Shown here in pieces: positions 42,020-52,499 of a stretch of 64,000 nucleotides of DNA. Every line of letters begins with the position of its first letter. The stretch's first letter is position 1. This DNA comes from Paracoccaceae bacterium. Lineage in GTDB: Bacteria; Pseudomonadota; Alphaproteobacteria; Rhodobacterales; Rhodobacteraceae. The DNA lies in NCBI GenBank assembly GCA_030750975.1, contig JASMHC010000002.1, forward strand, positions 1-64,000, in the 5' to 3' direction. The notes under the pieces are model-generated. The model ran no database searches, was not told the DNA's origin, and saw only the letters and a list, made by a program, of their open reading frames with translations. The translations under genes and the position numbers were made by a program.

Positions 42020-43278
42020 CACTGGGCGGCTTCCCATTTATTCACCATGGATTGTGTGATCAATGTGGTGCCTTTTTCGGTGACGCGGAAGAATTTTGAA
42101 TCCTCGGTCGGGTCCTCGCCCACGACCAGACCGGTCGGAACGACCACCCCACGGTCGATGACGCAATTGCGCAAACGGGCCGAGCGGTTAACGACCACAT
42201 CCGGCAAAACAACCGCGTGATCCAGTACCGCATAGGAATTGGTGTGGACATTGGTGTAAAGCAGCGAATTGCGCACCTCGGTTCCCGAAATGATGCATCC
42301 GCCCGACACCATCGACGAAATGGCCACGCCACGGCGGTCGCGTTCGTCATGGATGAATTTCGCGGGCGGCACCGCTTCGGAATAGGTCCAGATTGGCCAA
42401 TGCTTGTCCCACAGATCCAGCTCGGGCGTGAAGTTGGTCAAATCGATATTGGCCGACCAGAATGCATCGACAGTACCCACATCGCGCCAATAGCTTGGGG
42501 CACCTTCGTTGCGGACGCAGCTGTCATCAAACTTGTGGGCAATGGCCTTGCCGTTCTTGACAATCTCGGGGATCAGATCATTGCCGAAATCATGGCTGGA
42601 ATTGGGGTCCTCCGCATCGCGCAGAAGCAGGTCGCGCAGGAATTTCCAGCTGAATACATAGATACCCATTGACGCCAGCGCCTTGTCCGGTTGGCCCGGC
42701 ATGGCCGGAGGATCGGCCGGTTTTTCAAGGAACGAGGTGATCTGGCCGTTATCATCCACCGCCATCACGCCAAAGGCCGAAGCCTCGGCGCGGTCAACCG
42801 TCAGGCAGCCCACCGTCACATCGGCCTTCGCCTCGACATGCTGCCGCAGCATCAGCTCGTAATCCATCTTGTAAATGTGATCGCCCGCAAGGATGACGAT
42901 GTAATCTATTCCATAGCTGTCGATGATATCGACATTCTGGGTCACTGCATCGGCGGTGCCGCGATACCACATATCCTCGGACACGCGCTGCGATGCGGGC
43001 AGGATGTCCAGAAACTCGTTGCGTTCCGCCTGAAAGAAGTTCCAACCGCGTTGGCAGTGGCGGATCAGCGAATGCGCTTTGTATTGCGTCGCCAAGGAAA
43101 TGCGGCGAATGCCCGAGTTCAAGGCGTTTGACAGGGCAAAATCAATGATCCGCGCCTTGCCACCGAAATACACGGCGGGCTTGACGCGCCGGTCGGTCAG
43201 TTCCTTCAAACGAGAGCCCCGGCCACCGGCCAGAACGAAGGCCATGGAACGTTGTACCAGTCGTTTCGTTTCAGTCAT
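42019..43278 (-). CDS. glgC: Glucose-1-phosphate adenylyltransferase
   Basis: A 419-residue ADP-glucose pyrophosphorylase, the committed step of glycogen synthesis. The nucleotidyltransferase signature is [24 protein letters not shown], with [14 protein letters not shown] for substrate binding. The C-terminal left-handed beta-helix is visible from about 290. The N-terminal and helix regions suggest the allosteric type, usually activated by fructose 6-phosphate or pyruvate in this group. GGAG precedes ATG 43278, which overlaps the glgB stop as ATGA. Confidence 0.98.
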   Translation of the reverse strand: MTETKRLVQRSMAFVLAGGRGSRLKELTDRRVKPAVYFGGKARIIDFALSNALNSGIRRISLATQYKAHSLIRHCQRGWNFFQAERNEFLDILPASQRVSEDMWYRGTADAVTQNVDIIDSYGIDYIVILAGDHIYKMDYELMLRQHVEAKADVTVGCLTVDRAEASAFGVMAVDDNGQITSFLEKPADPPAMPGQPDKALASMGIYVFSWKFLRDLLLRDAEDPNSSHDFGNDLIPEIVKNGKAIAHKFDDSCVRNEGAPSYWRDVGTVDAFWSANIDLTNFTPELDLWDKHWPIWTYSEAVPPAKFIHDERDRRGVAISSMVSGGCIISGTEVRNSLLYTNVHTNSYAVLDHAVVLPDVVVNRSARLRNCVIDRGVVVPTGLVVGEDPTEDSKFFRVTEKGTTLITQSMVNKWEAAQ

Positions 43279-45467
43279 TTCTGGTCTCCTTCACCACTAT
43301 GGCGCAACATGATTGTCGCAAGCGGGGGAACGGTGATTTCAAGCGACTGCCCAAAACCATCATGCTCAGCGGGATCGGCCGCCCGCCCCCCAAGATTCCC
43401 GCGGTTTCCACCCCCGTATGCCGAAGCATCGGTGTTCAGAATTTCATCCCATTTGCCCTCAACGGGCACGCCAATACGCCAACGCCGCTCAACCGGGGTA
43501 AAGTTGCAAATGACGACAACAGGGGCGTCGCCCTCGTCGCCGAAACGGGCAAAGGCGCTGAGCGAGCGTTCGGGATCGTTGGCGATCCAGCGAAAGCCCG
43601 ACGGATCGCAATCACGGCGATGCAGCGCCGGTGTATCGCGGTACAGGTGGTTCAGATCGCGCACAAGCGCCTGAATGCCGCGCTGATTTTCACCATGCAG
43701 GGCGTCCCAGTCCAGCGATTCATCATGGTTCCACTCGGCCCATTGCGCAAATTCGCATCCCATGAACAGCAGTTTCTTGCCCGGATGCCCCCACATGAAG
43801 CCGTAATAGGCCCGCAAGTTGGCGAATTTTTCCCATTCATTGCCCGGCATCTTTTCGATCATCGAGCCTTTGCCATGCACGACCTCATCATGGCTGATTG
43901 GCAGGATGAAGTTTTCCGTAAAGGAATAGTCGATCGGAAAGGTCATCAGGTGATGATCATATTTGCGATGGATCGGGTCTTTTTCGATGTAACGCAAGGT
44001 GTCGTTCATCCAGCCCATGTTCCACTTAAAACCAAAACCAAGCCCGCCTGCGTCAACTGGCGTGGATACACCCGGGAAAGCGGTGGATTCTTCGGCGACG
44101 GTCATGATGCCTTCAACCTCGCCATAGGCGACGGCATTCATTTCCTTCATGAAATCTATGGCCTCATAGTTTTCGCGCCCGCCATCCTTGTTGGGCACCC
44201 ATTCACCCGTGTCGCGCGAATAGTCCCGATAAAGCATCGAGGCCACGGCATCGACACGCAAACCGTCCGCATGGTATTCCTGAAGCCAATAGACTGCATT
44301 CGCGACCAGATAGTTTTTCACCTCGGCGCGGCCGTAGTTATAGATCAGGGTGTTCCAATCCTTATGGAACCCCTCTTTTGGATCCGCGTGTTCATAAAGA
44401 TGCGTACCATCGAACTGGCCCAACCCATGCGCGTCCGACGGGAAATGGCCGGGCACCCAGTCCAGAATGATCCCCAAACCGGCATCATGGGCTGCTTCAA
44501 CAAGGGCGCGGAATTCGTCGGGCGTGCCAAAGCGGGTTGTTGGCGCGTACATGCCCACCGGCTGATAGCCCCATGATCCGTCAAAGGGAAATTCGCTGAC
44601 GGGAAGGAATTCAAGATGGGTGAAACCCATCCAGGTGGCATATTCGACCAGATCCTTGGCCAGCTCGGAATAGCTGAGCATGCGGTTGCCTTCACCGCGC
44701 CGCCACGAGCCGAGATGGACTTCGTAGATCGAGATCGGCTGGTCTTTTTGCTGCTTTTCACGCCGTCCCGCCATCCAATCGCGGTCAGACCAGTCATAGC
44801 CTTCGATGTTGCGGACAACAGATGCCGTTTGCGGCGGATGCTGCGCCCCGAAACCGACCGGATCGGCCTTCATGAATGGTGTGCCGTGGTGTGGCGCGAT
44901 CTCGTATTTGTACAGCGTTCCATCACCCAGCCCGGGCAGGAAAATCTCCCACACGCCGGTCGAGCCTAACTGCCGCATCGGGTGGCGACAGCCATCCCAG
45001 ACGTTGAAATCACCGACAACCGAAACACGTTTGGCATTGGGCGCCCAAACGGCAAAATGCGTACCGGCCACGCCGTCGATCCGGGTTACATGGGCGCCCA
45101 GCGATTTCCACAGATTGCGATGCGATCCTTCGGACATGAAGTGTTTGTCCATGTCACCAAGAACCGGCCCAAAGCGATAGGGGTCTTCAAAGGTCCAGCT
45201 TTCACTATCCGCATATCCGGCCGTCAGAGAGTGCGAGAATTTCGAATTCGGCACAGGCCCTGCGAAAACCGGCCCGTCCAACCGGGGGATGTCCACGCTG
45301 CGCCGCCCGAAATGTGCCTTCAGGCTGACAGCATCGGGAACATAGGCAACAAGCCACGACTTGCCCTTGACCTTGTGAACCCCCAGTACCGAAAACGGGT
45401 CAGCGTGATTGCCATCCAGCAGTGCACGAAGATCGTCAGAACTCATATGCGGTGGCAGCGTTGCCAT
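43275..45467 (-). CDS. glgB: 1,4-alpha-glucan branching enzyme
   Basis: A 730-residue GH13_9 enzyme that introduces alpha-1,6 branches. Two N-terminal carbohydrate-binding domains ([31 protein letters not shown]) precede the barrel. The nucleophile Asp is in [17 protein letters not shown], the acid/base Glu in [14 protein letters not shown], and the third acid in [20 protein letters not shown] abuts the upstream in-frame ATG at 45476 but is 9 bases from ATG 45467, so I prefer the latter. It starts within 20 bases of the aglA stop. Confidence 0.97.
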   Translation of the reverse strand: MATLPPHMSSDDLRALLDGNHADPFSVLGVHKVKGKSWLVAYVPDAVSLKAHFGRRSVDIPRLDGPVFAGPVPNSKFSHSLTAGYADSESWTFEDPYRFGPVLGDMDKHFMSEGSHRNLWKSLGAHVTRIDGVAGTHFAVWAPNAKRVSVVGDFNVWDGCRHPMRQLGSTGVWEIFLPGLGDGTLYKYEIAPHHGTPFMKADPVGFGAQHPPQTASVVRNIEGYDWSDRDWMAGRREKQQKDQPISIYEVHLGSWRRGEGNRMLSYSELAKDLVEYATWMGFTHLEFLPVSEFPFDGSWGYQPVGMYAPTTRFGTPDEFRALVEAAHDAGLGIILDWVPGHFPSDAHGLGQFDGTHLYEHADPKEGFHKDWNTLIYNYGRAEVKNYLVANAVYWLQEYHADGLRVDAVASMLYRDYSRDTGEWVPNKDGGRENYEAIDFMKEMNAVAYGEVEGIMTVAEESTAFPGVSTPVDAGGLGFGFKWNMGWMNDTLRYIEKDPIHRKYDHHLMTFPIDYSFTENFILPISHDEVVHGKGSMIEKMPGNEWEKFANLRAYYGFMWGHPGKKLLFMGCEFAQWAEWNHDESLDWDALHGENQRGIQALVRDLNHLYRDTPALHRRDCDPSGFRWIANDPERSLSAFARFGDEGDAPVVVICNFTPVERRWRIGVPVEGKWDEILNTDASAYGGGNRGNLGGRAADPAEHDGFGQSLEITVPPLATIMLRHSGEGDQK

Positions 45468-45486
45468 TTTGGTCATTCCTTACAAC

Positions 45487-47097
45487 TCAAGGCTTTTGCG
45501 TCACGCGGGGTTTCCGTTTTGCAACAATAAATCCATTACCGCCAAGCTCTAGCTTTTTGCCGGTCAGCTTTGCCTTTTGTACAAGACAAATTTCGGCGCT
45601 TTCTGGCAAGGTTACGTTTACCGGTTTTGGCGACAGGTTGTAGACGCAGACAAAGCCGTCCCCGCGGGTGAAGCCAAGAACCGGATCGGGTAAATCAAGG
45701 AACCCGGTTTTGCCGGTTTTCAGATCGTCCTCGGATTGGCGCAGCGCCAGCATGTCTCGATAGAATTCCAGAACGCTGTTCTTGCCCTGGGCCGATACCG
45801 CGCGGTCTTGCTGGGGTTGTTTCACCGGTAGCCAGGTTTTGTTGGCAACCGAGAAGCCACCATTGGGCGCGTCTGCGTCCCAAACCATCGGAGTACGGCA
45901 CCCGTCGCGGCCCTTCTTTTCCGGCCAGAAGTTGATGCCTTCGGGATCGGTCAGTTCGTCAAAGGTCAGAACCGTGTCGATCTGGCCAAGCTCTTCGCCC
46001 TGATACATGCAGATCGAGCCTTCAAACCCGAACAACAGCGCCGCCGCCTGTTTGGCAAGCGCATCCTGATCGGTGCCATGTGCGCTCCACCGGCCGACGT
46101 GACGCTCCATGTCGTGGTTCGAGAACGCCCAGCACGGCCAGCCATTCGGTGCCCCTTCGAAAAAATTCTCGATGCGCGACCGGAAATGTTCGGGCGAGAA
46201 ATCCGGCCCCAGCATTTCAAAGCTATAGGCCATGTGCAGACGCTTGCCCGAGGTGTATTCGCCCATCAGTTCGATCGAATGGTGCCCGTCGCCGATTTCG
46301 CCAACCATCGTGCGGGCGTCATATTCGTCAAGCAGCGCCCGCATACGTTCGAGAAAGGCAATATTTTCGGGCTGGTTTTTTGAAAACAGCGTATATTGCA
46401 TTTCAAACGGGCGGATCGCGTCCTGCGCCCAGGGCTGAGGGTTTGCCGGGTTGTCGCGCAGAAGCTTGTCGTGAAAATAGAAATTCGCCGTGTCCAGTCG
46501 AAATCCGTCCACGCCCCGATCAAGCCAGAAGCGCATGCAATCCAGCAAGTAATCCTGAACATCGGGATTATGGAAATTCCAGTCCGGCTGCTCTTTCAGG
46601 AAGTTGTGGAAATAGTATTGCCGGCGCGACGCATCCCATTCCCATGCGGTTCCGCCGAAAATGGCCAACCAGTTATTGGGCGCGGTTCCATCGGGTTTCG
46701 GATCGGCCCAGACATACCAATCCGCCTTATCATTATCGCGGGATGTCCGAGATTCCGTGAAGAAGGGGTGCTGGTCGGAAGAATGGCTAAGGACCTGATC
46801 AATTATGACCTTCAAGCCCAGCTCGTGCGCACGTGCAACCAATGCATCGAAATCCGCCATGGTTCCGAAACTCGGATCAATCGCGGTGTAGTCCGATACG
46901 TCATAGCCCATATCCGCCATCGGAGACATGAACACGGGCGAAAGCCAGATCGCATCAACCCCCAACGAGGCGACGTGATCCAGACGCGAGGCAATTCCGT
47001 TCAGATCACCAACACCGTCACCGTCGGAATCCATGAAGGAACGGGGGTAAATTTGATAGGTGACAGAGCCGCGCCACCAGGCATTATCACTGTTCAT
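45487..47097 (-). CDS. aglA: Alpha-glucosidase, GH13_23 type
   Basis: A 536-residue cytoplasmic alpha-glucosidase. The early YQIYPRSFMDSDGDGVGDL loop is typical of the group. Catalytic residues are visible: Asp202 (GFRLDTANFY), Glu267 (VGEIGDG) and the third acid in FSNHDMERHVGR. It would release glucose from imported maltose, sucrose or trehalose-like alpha-glucosides. The start is taken at ATG 47097, although a GTG four codons upstream is open. It heads aglA-glgB-glgC-glgA-glgX-pgm and lies just downstream of a LacI-type operator. The matching ABC importer (aglEFGK) is not in this window. Confidence 0.95.
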   Translation of the reverse strand: MNSDNAWWRGSVTYQIYPRSFMDSDGDGVGDLNGIASRLDHVASLGVDAIWLSPVFMSPMADMGYDVSDYTAIDPSFGTMADFDALVARAHELGLKVIIDQVLSHSSDQHPFFTESRTSRDNDKADWYVWADPKPDGTAPNNWLAIFGGTAWEWDASRRQYYFHNFLKEQPDWNFHNPDVQDYLLDCMRFWLDRGVDGFRLDTANFYFHDKLLRDNPANPQPWAQDAIRPFEMQYTLFSKNQPENIAFLERMRALLDEYDARTMVGEIGDGHHSIELMGEYTSGKRLHMAYSFEMLGPDFSPEHFRSRIENFFEGAPNGWPCWAFSNHDMERHVGRWSAHGTDQDALAKQAAALLFGFEGSICMYQGEELGQIDTVLTFDELTDPEGINFWPEKKGRDGCRTPMVWDADAPNGGFSVANKTWLPVKQPQQDRAVSAQGKNSVLEFYRDMLALRQSEDDLKTGKTGFLDLPDPVLGFTRGDGFVCVYNLSPKPVNVTLPESAEICLVQKAKLTGKKLELGGNGFIVAKRKPRVTQKP

Positions 47098-47126
47098 TTG
47101 TAAATTCACTCAAGCGTTCGAATGGG

Positions 47127-47177
47127 TGTTAGCGTTAACATTTTCGTGCATTAAGCAGCAAATCAGATTCGAAGCAA
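47127..47177 (-). promoter_or_regulatory. Promoter and LacI-type operator of the agl-glg operon
   Basis: On the minus strand, TTGCTT (47172-47177) and TAATGC (47148-47153), 18 bases apart, resemble -35 and -10 boxes. Immediately downstream lies the near-palindrome TGTTAGCGTTAACA (47127-47140), with a central CG as in LacI-family operators and 6 of 7 symmetric pairs. A repressor there would cover the transcription start. No lacI-family gene is within the window. Confidence 0.6.
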
Positions 47178-47254
47178 GCCTGTATCGGGATATAAGCCCT
47201 TCGCTATGTGCAAATCCACAATGCAAGATACACAAGCAAAGCCGGTAATTCGAT

Positions 47255-48229
47255 CTACTTTTTCGAGAAAAACGCGAATCTGGTGACTTGCCGGAACGAT
47301 TCCGCAGGTCGAAGAATAGCGGACGGAAATCCGGGGTGATTGGGGGCGTCAGGCCATATCTGAGGTTCCAGAGCGACGCCAGCAAACGGCAAATACCCGG
47401 TGTCAGCCGGGATGCTGCCGCCGGTGTAAACCTGCAATCCCGGTGCTGTTGTTGAAACGCGCACCCCTATCCCCGACCGGCATGACGTCAATATGGCCGC
47501 AGGGCTTACCGGTTCCAAACAAAAATTGTGGTCCAAATCAACCGGTGCGCCGTCAACGCCCAGACTTCGCGTCTGGCGAAAGTCATAGTCTGTGTGATCT
47601 ACACTTAGGATATCGCCGGTCGGAATTCCTTCGGCGTTCACTTCTGTGTATCGATCCGAATTCAGACACAGGCGATGGGCGCAAATATCGCCTGCCCCGT
47701 CCAGATTGAAATAATTGTGGTTTGTGAAACTGCACAAGGTCGGCGCATCCGTTTGCGCCTCGATCGTCGATGTCAGCGTTCGGGTCTCGTCAATTCGAAA
47801 AGCCACGGTTACGGTCAGGTTGCCGGGAAAACCCATATGGCCGTCGGGTAGGACGTCGCGGAAGACAATTTCGTCAAATGTATGCGATACTATTTTCCAG
47901 TTTCGAAAGGATGATCCGGCACGCCCGCCGTGCAGATGGTGCTTGCCAAGAAAATTGCGGTCCAATTTCAGGGTTTTGCCATCCAGTTTCGCGCGGCCCT
48001 GATTTATCCGATTGGCGAAACGGCCTACGGTTGCGCCGAAATACGCGGGGTTGGTCAGGTAGGGCACAAGCCTGTCATACCCAAGCACCAGATTGAAATC
48101 GAACCCCTTTAACCGGATGTCCTGAAGGGTTGCGCCGATTGTCAGGAAATGGGCCGTCAGTCCGCCCTGCCCGATCCGAAGCCGGTAAACACGGGTTCCG
48201 TCCGGTGCAATCCCCCAGTCTTCCCTCAC
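47255..48229 (-). CDS. galM: Aldose 1-epimerase (mutarotase)
   Basis: A 324-residue galactose mutarotase. The family stretches are YLTNPAYFGATVGRFANRI, HHLHGGRAG and TNHNYFNLDGAG with the catalytic His. The catalytic Glu is near the C-terminus (FAGVALEPQIWPDAPNHPGFP). It interconverts the anomers released by the alpha- and beta-galactosidases so that the sugar dehydrogenase can use them. The start is GTG 48229, overlapping the beta-galactosidase stop as GTGA. It is the last gene of the galactoside operon. Confidence 0.95.
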   Translation of the reverse strand: MREDWGIAPDGTRVYRLRIGQGGLTAHFLTIGATLQDIRLKGFDFNLVLGYDRLVPYLTNPAYFGATVGRFANRINQGRAKLDGKTLKLDRNFLGKHHLHGGRAGSSFRNWKIVSHTFDEIVFRDVLPDGHMGFPGNLTVTVAFRIDETRTLTSTIEAQTDAPTLCSFTNHNYFNLDGAGDICAHRLCLNSDRYTEVNAEGIPTGDILSVDHTDYDFRQTRSLGVDGAPVDLDHNFCLEPVSPAAILTSCRSGIGVRVSTTAPGLQVYTGGSIPADTGYLPFAGVALEPQIWPDAPNHPGFPSAILRPAESFRQVTRFAFFSKK

Positions 48230-50130
48230 TTAGTCTTCTCAAGTCGGGTGACGGAAATCGGCGGCAACACGACCCCTTCGATCTCGTGTTCGATCACGTC
48301 AAAATTAAACCAGAAACGTTCGCGTCCTGTGTCGCGCAGCCTGACACCCTCGGGCAAATCAAATAGCGCGTGATCATCCTTCAGCAGATCGCGGAACAAC
48401 GTCTTCCAACCAGTGGTATCAAGCCAGCCGCCCACGTAAATCCGGCGGTCATTTCCCACAGCAACCGCACGGCCGGTTTCTTCCAGAAGAACCGGCGGTT
48501 CGGTGCCTTCCAATTCTTCGCGATACCCAAGAATTTGGCCGCCCCCCGACAGCGGTAAAGACATGTCTGGGCGCAGGCTTTCAACCCTCGCAACCGTGAC
48601 ATCCAAATCCGGCAAGCCCGGCGGCAGCGGGTCGGGAATGCACATATTGTCATCGCGCGCGGCGGAACGGGGTCCAACCACAACCTTTGTGTCCGCGGTG
48701 GCCAAGGCTTGTTTCAGTGCATCGGGCATATGCATCAATCCGGGCGCGGCCACCAGTTCATAGCCACTGAAATCGCGCGTGGTCGGCGGCAGAATGTCGA
48801 TGGAAAGCCCAAGCATTCTGAGCGCCCGATAGACGCCAAAAACAAGTGAGAAATAGCTAAGCCCGTCGCCATGTGGCTGAACCGCCCAAGATGCATCGGC
48901 ATCGTAATCAAAGATCAGGGCCACGGGCGCCTTTGCAGGGGCGACCGCATCGGAGTTGGCCAATTCCGCCGCAACCTGTCGGGCTTCGTCGATCGCCGGT
49001 GCATCCGCACTGTCGGGGCGCAACATGCCCGCATGCATTTGTTCCTGGGCCATTGGCGCCTGCCGCCACCGGAAGTAACACACCGCTTCCGCACCATGCG
49101 CGAAAGCTTCCCAAGTCCAAAGCCGCACCATACCCGGCAACGGCTCTGGGTTGAACGGTGCCCAGTTCACCGGACCGGGCTGCTGCTCCATGACCCACCA
49201 GCGCCCTTTCCCCACAGCGCGGTAAAGATCGTGGTGGAACGCCTGAAAATCCGGATCCCCCTGCCGCGCATAGCGTTTCTGATGATCTGCCGAGGCGCCA
49301 ACGCGATCTTCCAAAAACCCAAGCGGGTAGCTGTCCCATGAAGCGATATCCAGATCATCGCCGACCTTGAAATGATCGAAATCGGTGATCCGGCCCATGT
49401 AATTATGCGCGATAGGGGCGTTTGTTTTGGCCCGAAGAATGTCCACCTGCAACCTGTTGAATGCCACGACCTGATCGGAACTGAAGCGGCGAAACGCAAG
49501 CGTGTGGGCCGGGTTGGCCTCGGTCACTGTAAGGTTGGGAAGCTCGATCTGGTCAAAGCTTGAATACTCCATCGACCAGAAGACGTTGCCCCATTTGTCA
49601 TTCAATGTCGCGATATCGCCATACTGACCTTCAAGCCATTTCCTGAACGCCACACATGCGGCATCCGAATAGGAAATCGTCGTGTCGTGACAGCCGTATT
49701 CATTGTCTGTCTGCCATGCGGCCACATAAGGGTTGCGCCCATACCGTTCCGCCAGCTTTTCAACGATAACTGCGCAATCGCGCTTATAGCCTTCGTGGCT
49801 AAAACAATAATGCCGGCGCGAGCCGAATTTGCGGGTGCGGCCTTCGGCATCCACGGCCAGCATATCGGGGTGTTTATCGATCATCCAGCGCGGCGGTGTC
49901 GCCGTTGGGGTGCCAAGAACCACTTTCAGACCGGCACGGCCCAGAATGTCGATTGCGTCGTCCAGCCAGTCAAACCTGTAATCACCCGGCGAGGGTTCAA
50001 GCCGTGACCAGGCAAATTCGCCAATGCGGACCCATGTCAGGCCTGCTTGGCGCATTCGGAGCGCATCGTCCTGCCACATCGCGCGGGGCCAATGTTCCGG
50101 GTAATAGCATGTGCCTAAAGTGCGTTTCAT
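48226..50130 (-). CDS. Beta-galactosidase, GH42
   Basis: A 634-residue GH42 enzyme. CYYPEHWP near the N-terminus and VRIGEFAWSRLEP are typical. The acid/base is Glu144 (TDNEYG) and the nucleophile Glu315 (VMEQQPG). The trimerisation/glutaminase-like domain begins near 395, and a small C-terminal beta domain completes it. There is no signal peptide, so it works on imported galactosides in the cytoplasm. It starts 6 bases after the lactonase gene. GH42 enzymes favour small beta-galactosides over lactose in many bacteria, which suits galactosyl-glycerol or algal oligosaccharides. Confidence 0.96.
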   Translation of the reverse strand: MKRTLGTCYYPEHWPRAMWQDDALRMRQAGLTWVRIGEFAWSRLEPSPGDYRFDWLDDAIDILGRAGLKVVLGTPTATPPRWMIDKHPDMLAVDAEGRTRKFGSRRHYCFSHEGYKRDCAVIVEKLAERYGRNPYVAAWQTDNEYGCHDTTISYSDAACVAFRKWLEGQYGDIATLNDKWGNVFWSMEYSSFDQIELPNLTVTEANPAHTLAFRRFSSDQVVAFNRLQVDILRAKTNAPIAHNYMGRITDFDHFKVGDDLDIASWDSYPLGFLEDRVGASADHQKRYARQGDPDFQAFHHDLYRAVGKGRWWVMEQQPGPVNWAPFNPEPLPGMVRLWTWEAFAHGAEAVCYFRWRQAPMAQEQMHAGMLRPDSADAPAIDEARQVAAELANSDAVAPAKAPVALIFDYDADASWAVQPHGDGLSYFSLVFGVYRALRMLGLSIDILPPTTRDFSGYELVAAPGLMHMPDALKQALATADTKVVVGPRSAARDDNMCIPDPLPPGLPDLDVTVARVESLRPDMSLPLSGGGQILGYREELEGTEPPVLLEETGRAVAVGNDRRIYVGGWLDTTGWKTLFRDLLKDDHALFDLPEGVRLRDTGRERFWFNFDVIEHEIEGVVLPPISVTRLEKTK

Positions 50131-50136
50131 GGGAAC

Positions 50137-50985
50137 TCACAAGATAACGCGGTGTTCAGGCTGACCTTTGCAGCCCTCAATCCGCGCAAAATAGGTTTGA
50201 CCCTCAGCCGGGGCCGGATTTTCCATGTCCTGAAAGGCAGAGGTTGCAAACAAGGTTTGTAGACCGTCCCCACCGAATGCGGGGCAGCTGATCTGTTCGG
50301 CGTCAAAGGACACAGACGATAAAAGAATTCCCTGAGCCGAGTATCGCGCAACACGTGATGCCCCCCACTGGGCATTCCATAGGCATCCCTCTGCATCGAC
50401 AACCGCGCCGTCAGGATTAAGGCCGACCCCGTTCAGATCAACAAAAACCTCGGCTGGACCGGTCGGCCATCCATCGGCTTTCAGCTTTTGGCGCATGATC
50501 CGACGTGTCGGCGTATCGGTATAATAGGCATAAGCCTTATCGGGGGAAAAACAGATCGCGTTCGGGATCGTGATATCCTGAAAAAGCACTTCAAGACCGC
50601 CCTTGTAGAAGCGGTAAATGGCCCCGGCCTGGGCTTCTTTGTTTTTTCCCATGGTCCCGATCCAAAAACCGCCCCAGGGGTCCGCGCGACCGTCATTCGA
50701 ACGGGTTTCAGGTTCATCCGCTTCAAGCGGGCATAAATGGCTACGGTCGCCGGTTTCAAGATTGAAGAGAAAAAGCTCAACCTCGCTGGCGATCAGCAAC
50801 TCGTCACGGCTGACCCAGCCTGCCGAGGTCACGTGGTGATCGAATTGCCATTCCAGTGCCGCCCTGCCCAACCGGCTGAGCATTTTCTTGTTGTCGATGT
50901 CGAACCAAAACAATTGCCCGCGCAGGGGATGCCAAAGCGGCCCCTCACCAAGCGAGCAGTTGCGGCTGTCGAAAACATCGCTCAT
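50137..50985 (-). CDS. SMP-30/gluconolactonase-family lactonase
   Basis: A 282-residue six-bladed beta-propeller lactonase. The first metal ligand is Glu14 (LGEGPLWHP); further ones lie in NDGRADPWGGFWIGTMG and PNAICFSPDKAYAYYTDT. In this operon it would hydrolyse D-galactono-lactone, the product of the sugar dehydrogenase, to galactonate. The match to Caulobacter XylC/arabinolactonase-type proteins is general, so the exact lactone is inferred from neighbours. It overlaps dgoA by ATGA. Confidence 0.93.
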   Translation of the reverse strand: MSDVFDSRNCSLGEGPLWHPLRGQLFWFDIDNKKMLSRLGRAALEWQFDHHVTSAGWVSRDELLIASEVELFLFNLETGDRSHLCPLEADEPETRSNDGRADPWGGFWIGTMGKNKEAQAGAIYRFYKGGLEVLFQDITIPNAICFSPDKAYAYYTDTPTRRIMRQKLKADGWPTGPAEVFVDLNGVGLNPDGAVVDAEGCLWNAQWGASRVARYSAQGILLSSVSFDAEQISCPAFGGDGLQTLFATSAFQDMENPAPAEGQTYFARIEGCKGQPEHRVIL

Positions 50986-51590
50986 ACGGCGAAAACTTTA
51001 TCGTATTCAACCACGATCGCCTGCGCTTTGGCCCGCACTTCGTCTGCCGAATTGCCCGGCTTGTATATCGCCGACCCTATCCCGAAACCGTCGGCACCTG
51101 CGGCTTTCCATTCGGCAAAATTGTCCGGTCCTGCACCGCCAACCGCCAAAATCTCGGTGCCTTTGGGAAGAACGGCCCGAACGGCTCCAAGCCCTGCGGT
51201 TCCGATCATGACACCGGGGAAAAACTTCAACCCGTCAGCCCCGTTGCGCAAAGCGGTGAAGCATTCTGTTGGGGTCAAAACACCGGGATAGCTCAGCATC
51301 CCTGCGGCCTTGGTTGCCTGAATGACTTGCGGATTGCAGTCCGGCGACACGATCAGCTTGCCGCCCGCGTCCTGCACCATGCGAACATCCTGAACGCTCA
51401 GAACCGTTCCGGCCCCGATCAGGGCCGTTTTGCCGAAGTTATTCGCCATCACCTCAATCGATTCAAACGGGTTTGGCGAATTCAGGGGGACCTCGATCTT
51501 GGTGATCCCGCATTCGATCAGAACGGCGCAAATGGCTTGGGCTTCGCTGGGTTGGATACCTCTGAGAATTGCGACAATATTTCGTTCCAT
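50982..51590 (-). CDS. dgoA: 2-dehydro-3-deoxy-6-phosphogalactonate aldolase
   Basis: A 202-residue class I aldolase splitting KDPGal into pyruvate and glyceraldehyde 3-phosphate. Glu33 (KIEVPLNSPNP) and the Schiff-base Lys122 (GLKFFPG) are present, and LIGAGTVL follows the family pattern. IVAILRGI at the start and the NSPNP loop separate it from the gluconate-type KDPG aldolase Eda. It shares one base with the dgoK stop (TGATG). With dgoK it fixes the identity of this pathway as galactonate breakdown. Confidence 0.95.
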   Translation of the reverse strand: MERNIVAILRGIQPSEAQAICAVLIECGITKIEVPLNSPNPFESIEVMANNFGKTALIGAGTVLSVQDVRMVQDAGGKLIVSPDCNPQVIQATKAAGMLSYPGVLTPTECFTALRNGADGLKFFPGVMIGTAGLGAVRAVLPKGTEILAVGGAGPDNFAEWKAAGADGFGIGSAIYKPGNSADEVRAKAQAIVVEYDKVFAV

Positions 51591-52495
51591 CAGCTTTGTC
51601 CTATCATTTGATTGTAGGCGGCCGTCAGTCCAGCCAAAGTCATTTTTTCCCCATCGGCCAGTTCAGCCGACACGCCTTGCGTGCGCAACCCAGCCGCATA
51701 AAGCGCCGAAAGGCCGGGCGCACCGATAATGGCAATCCTTTGGCCCAGCCAGTATGGTTTGCAGCCCGCCAGTTCGAGACCGATCAGCATTCCCGACAAC
51801 CGGGCCTTTGCATGTGCATTGGGCAGATCACGCAACAAGGTTTCGGCCCGCAAGCCAAATAGCCGCGCGGCCACCATCTGCGGCGATCCGATCGTATCCG
51901 TCACCGCGTTTTCAAACTCAATATCGTTCCAGTCATCGGTCGAAACGCTGTGACGCAATACCGAGTTTTTGGACAATAACGCGAACATCTCGCCCGTCAT
52001 GAATGTGCGGAAACTGACTATTTCGCCCGCGCTGACCTGTGCCCATTTCGTATGCGTTCCCGGTAAGCACAAGACACCATCGAAATCCGGGTTTTCAGCA
52101 AGGAAGCCGGCGATCTGGGTTTCTTCGCCACGCATGACATCGGCGGGGCTGTCCTGACAGACGCCGGCAAGGATATGAACGTCAAGGCGCGGATCTGCCT
52201 GCACGTGGATTGCTGTTTGAGGATGCGCCGGCGTACACGGAACAGTGGCATAGGCGGCCTCTTGCCAGCCCTGTTTCGCGCCGACCATACCGCAGCAAAT
52301 CACCTTTGTTTGATTGTCGCCAAGAAAGGGCGCAACAATCTCAAGCAACGTGGGTTCAAATTGATCAGGGGCCAGCGCCCCCATGCCTTTGTCCGAGCCA
52401 ACCTGCCGGATGATCGAACCATCCGCCGCAATCAGCCATGCGCGCAGATTTGAAGTTCCCCAATCGACTGCGATCCAGTCTGCTTTTTCAGTCAT
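51590..52495 (-). CDS. dgoK: 2-dehydro-3-deoxygalactonokinase
   Basis: A 301-residue kinase phosphorylating 2-keto-3-deoxygalactonate with ATP. The N-terminal nucleotide loop is AVDWGTSNLRAWLI. CLPGTHTKWAQVSAGEIVSFRTFMTGE and LIGLELAGCKPYW are diagnostic for DgoK. It lies four bases after the dehydrogenase gene and overlaps dgoA by one base, so it is the fourth step of the De Ley-Doudoroff route encoded here. Confidence 0.96.
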   Translation of the reverse strand: MTEKADWIAVDWGTSNLRAWLIAADGSIIRQVGSDKGMGALAPDQFEPTLLEIVAPFLGDNQTKVICCGMVGAKQGWQEAAYATVPCTPAHPQTAIHVQADPRLDVHILAGVCQDSPADVMRGEETQIAGFLAENPDFDGVLCLPGTHTKWAQVSAGEIVSFRTFMTGEMFALLSKNSVLRHSVSTDDWNDIEFENAVTDTIGSPQMVAARLFGLRAETLLRDLPNAHAKARLSGMLIGLELAGCKPYWLGQRIAIIGAPGLSALYAAGLRTQGVSAELADGEKMTLAGLTAAYNQMIGQS

Positions 52496-52499
52496 TTGC

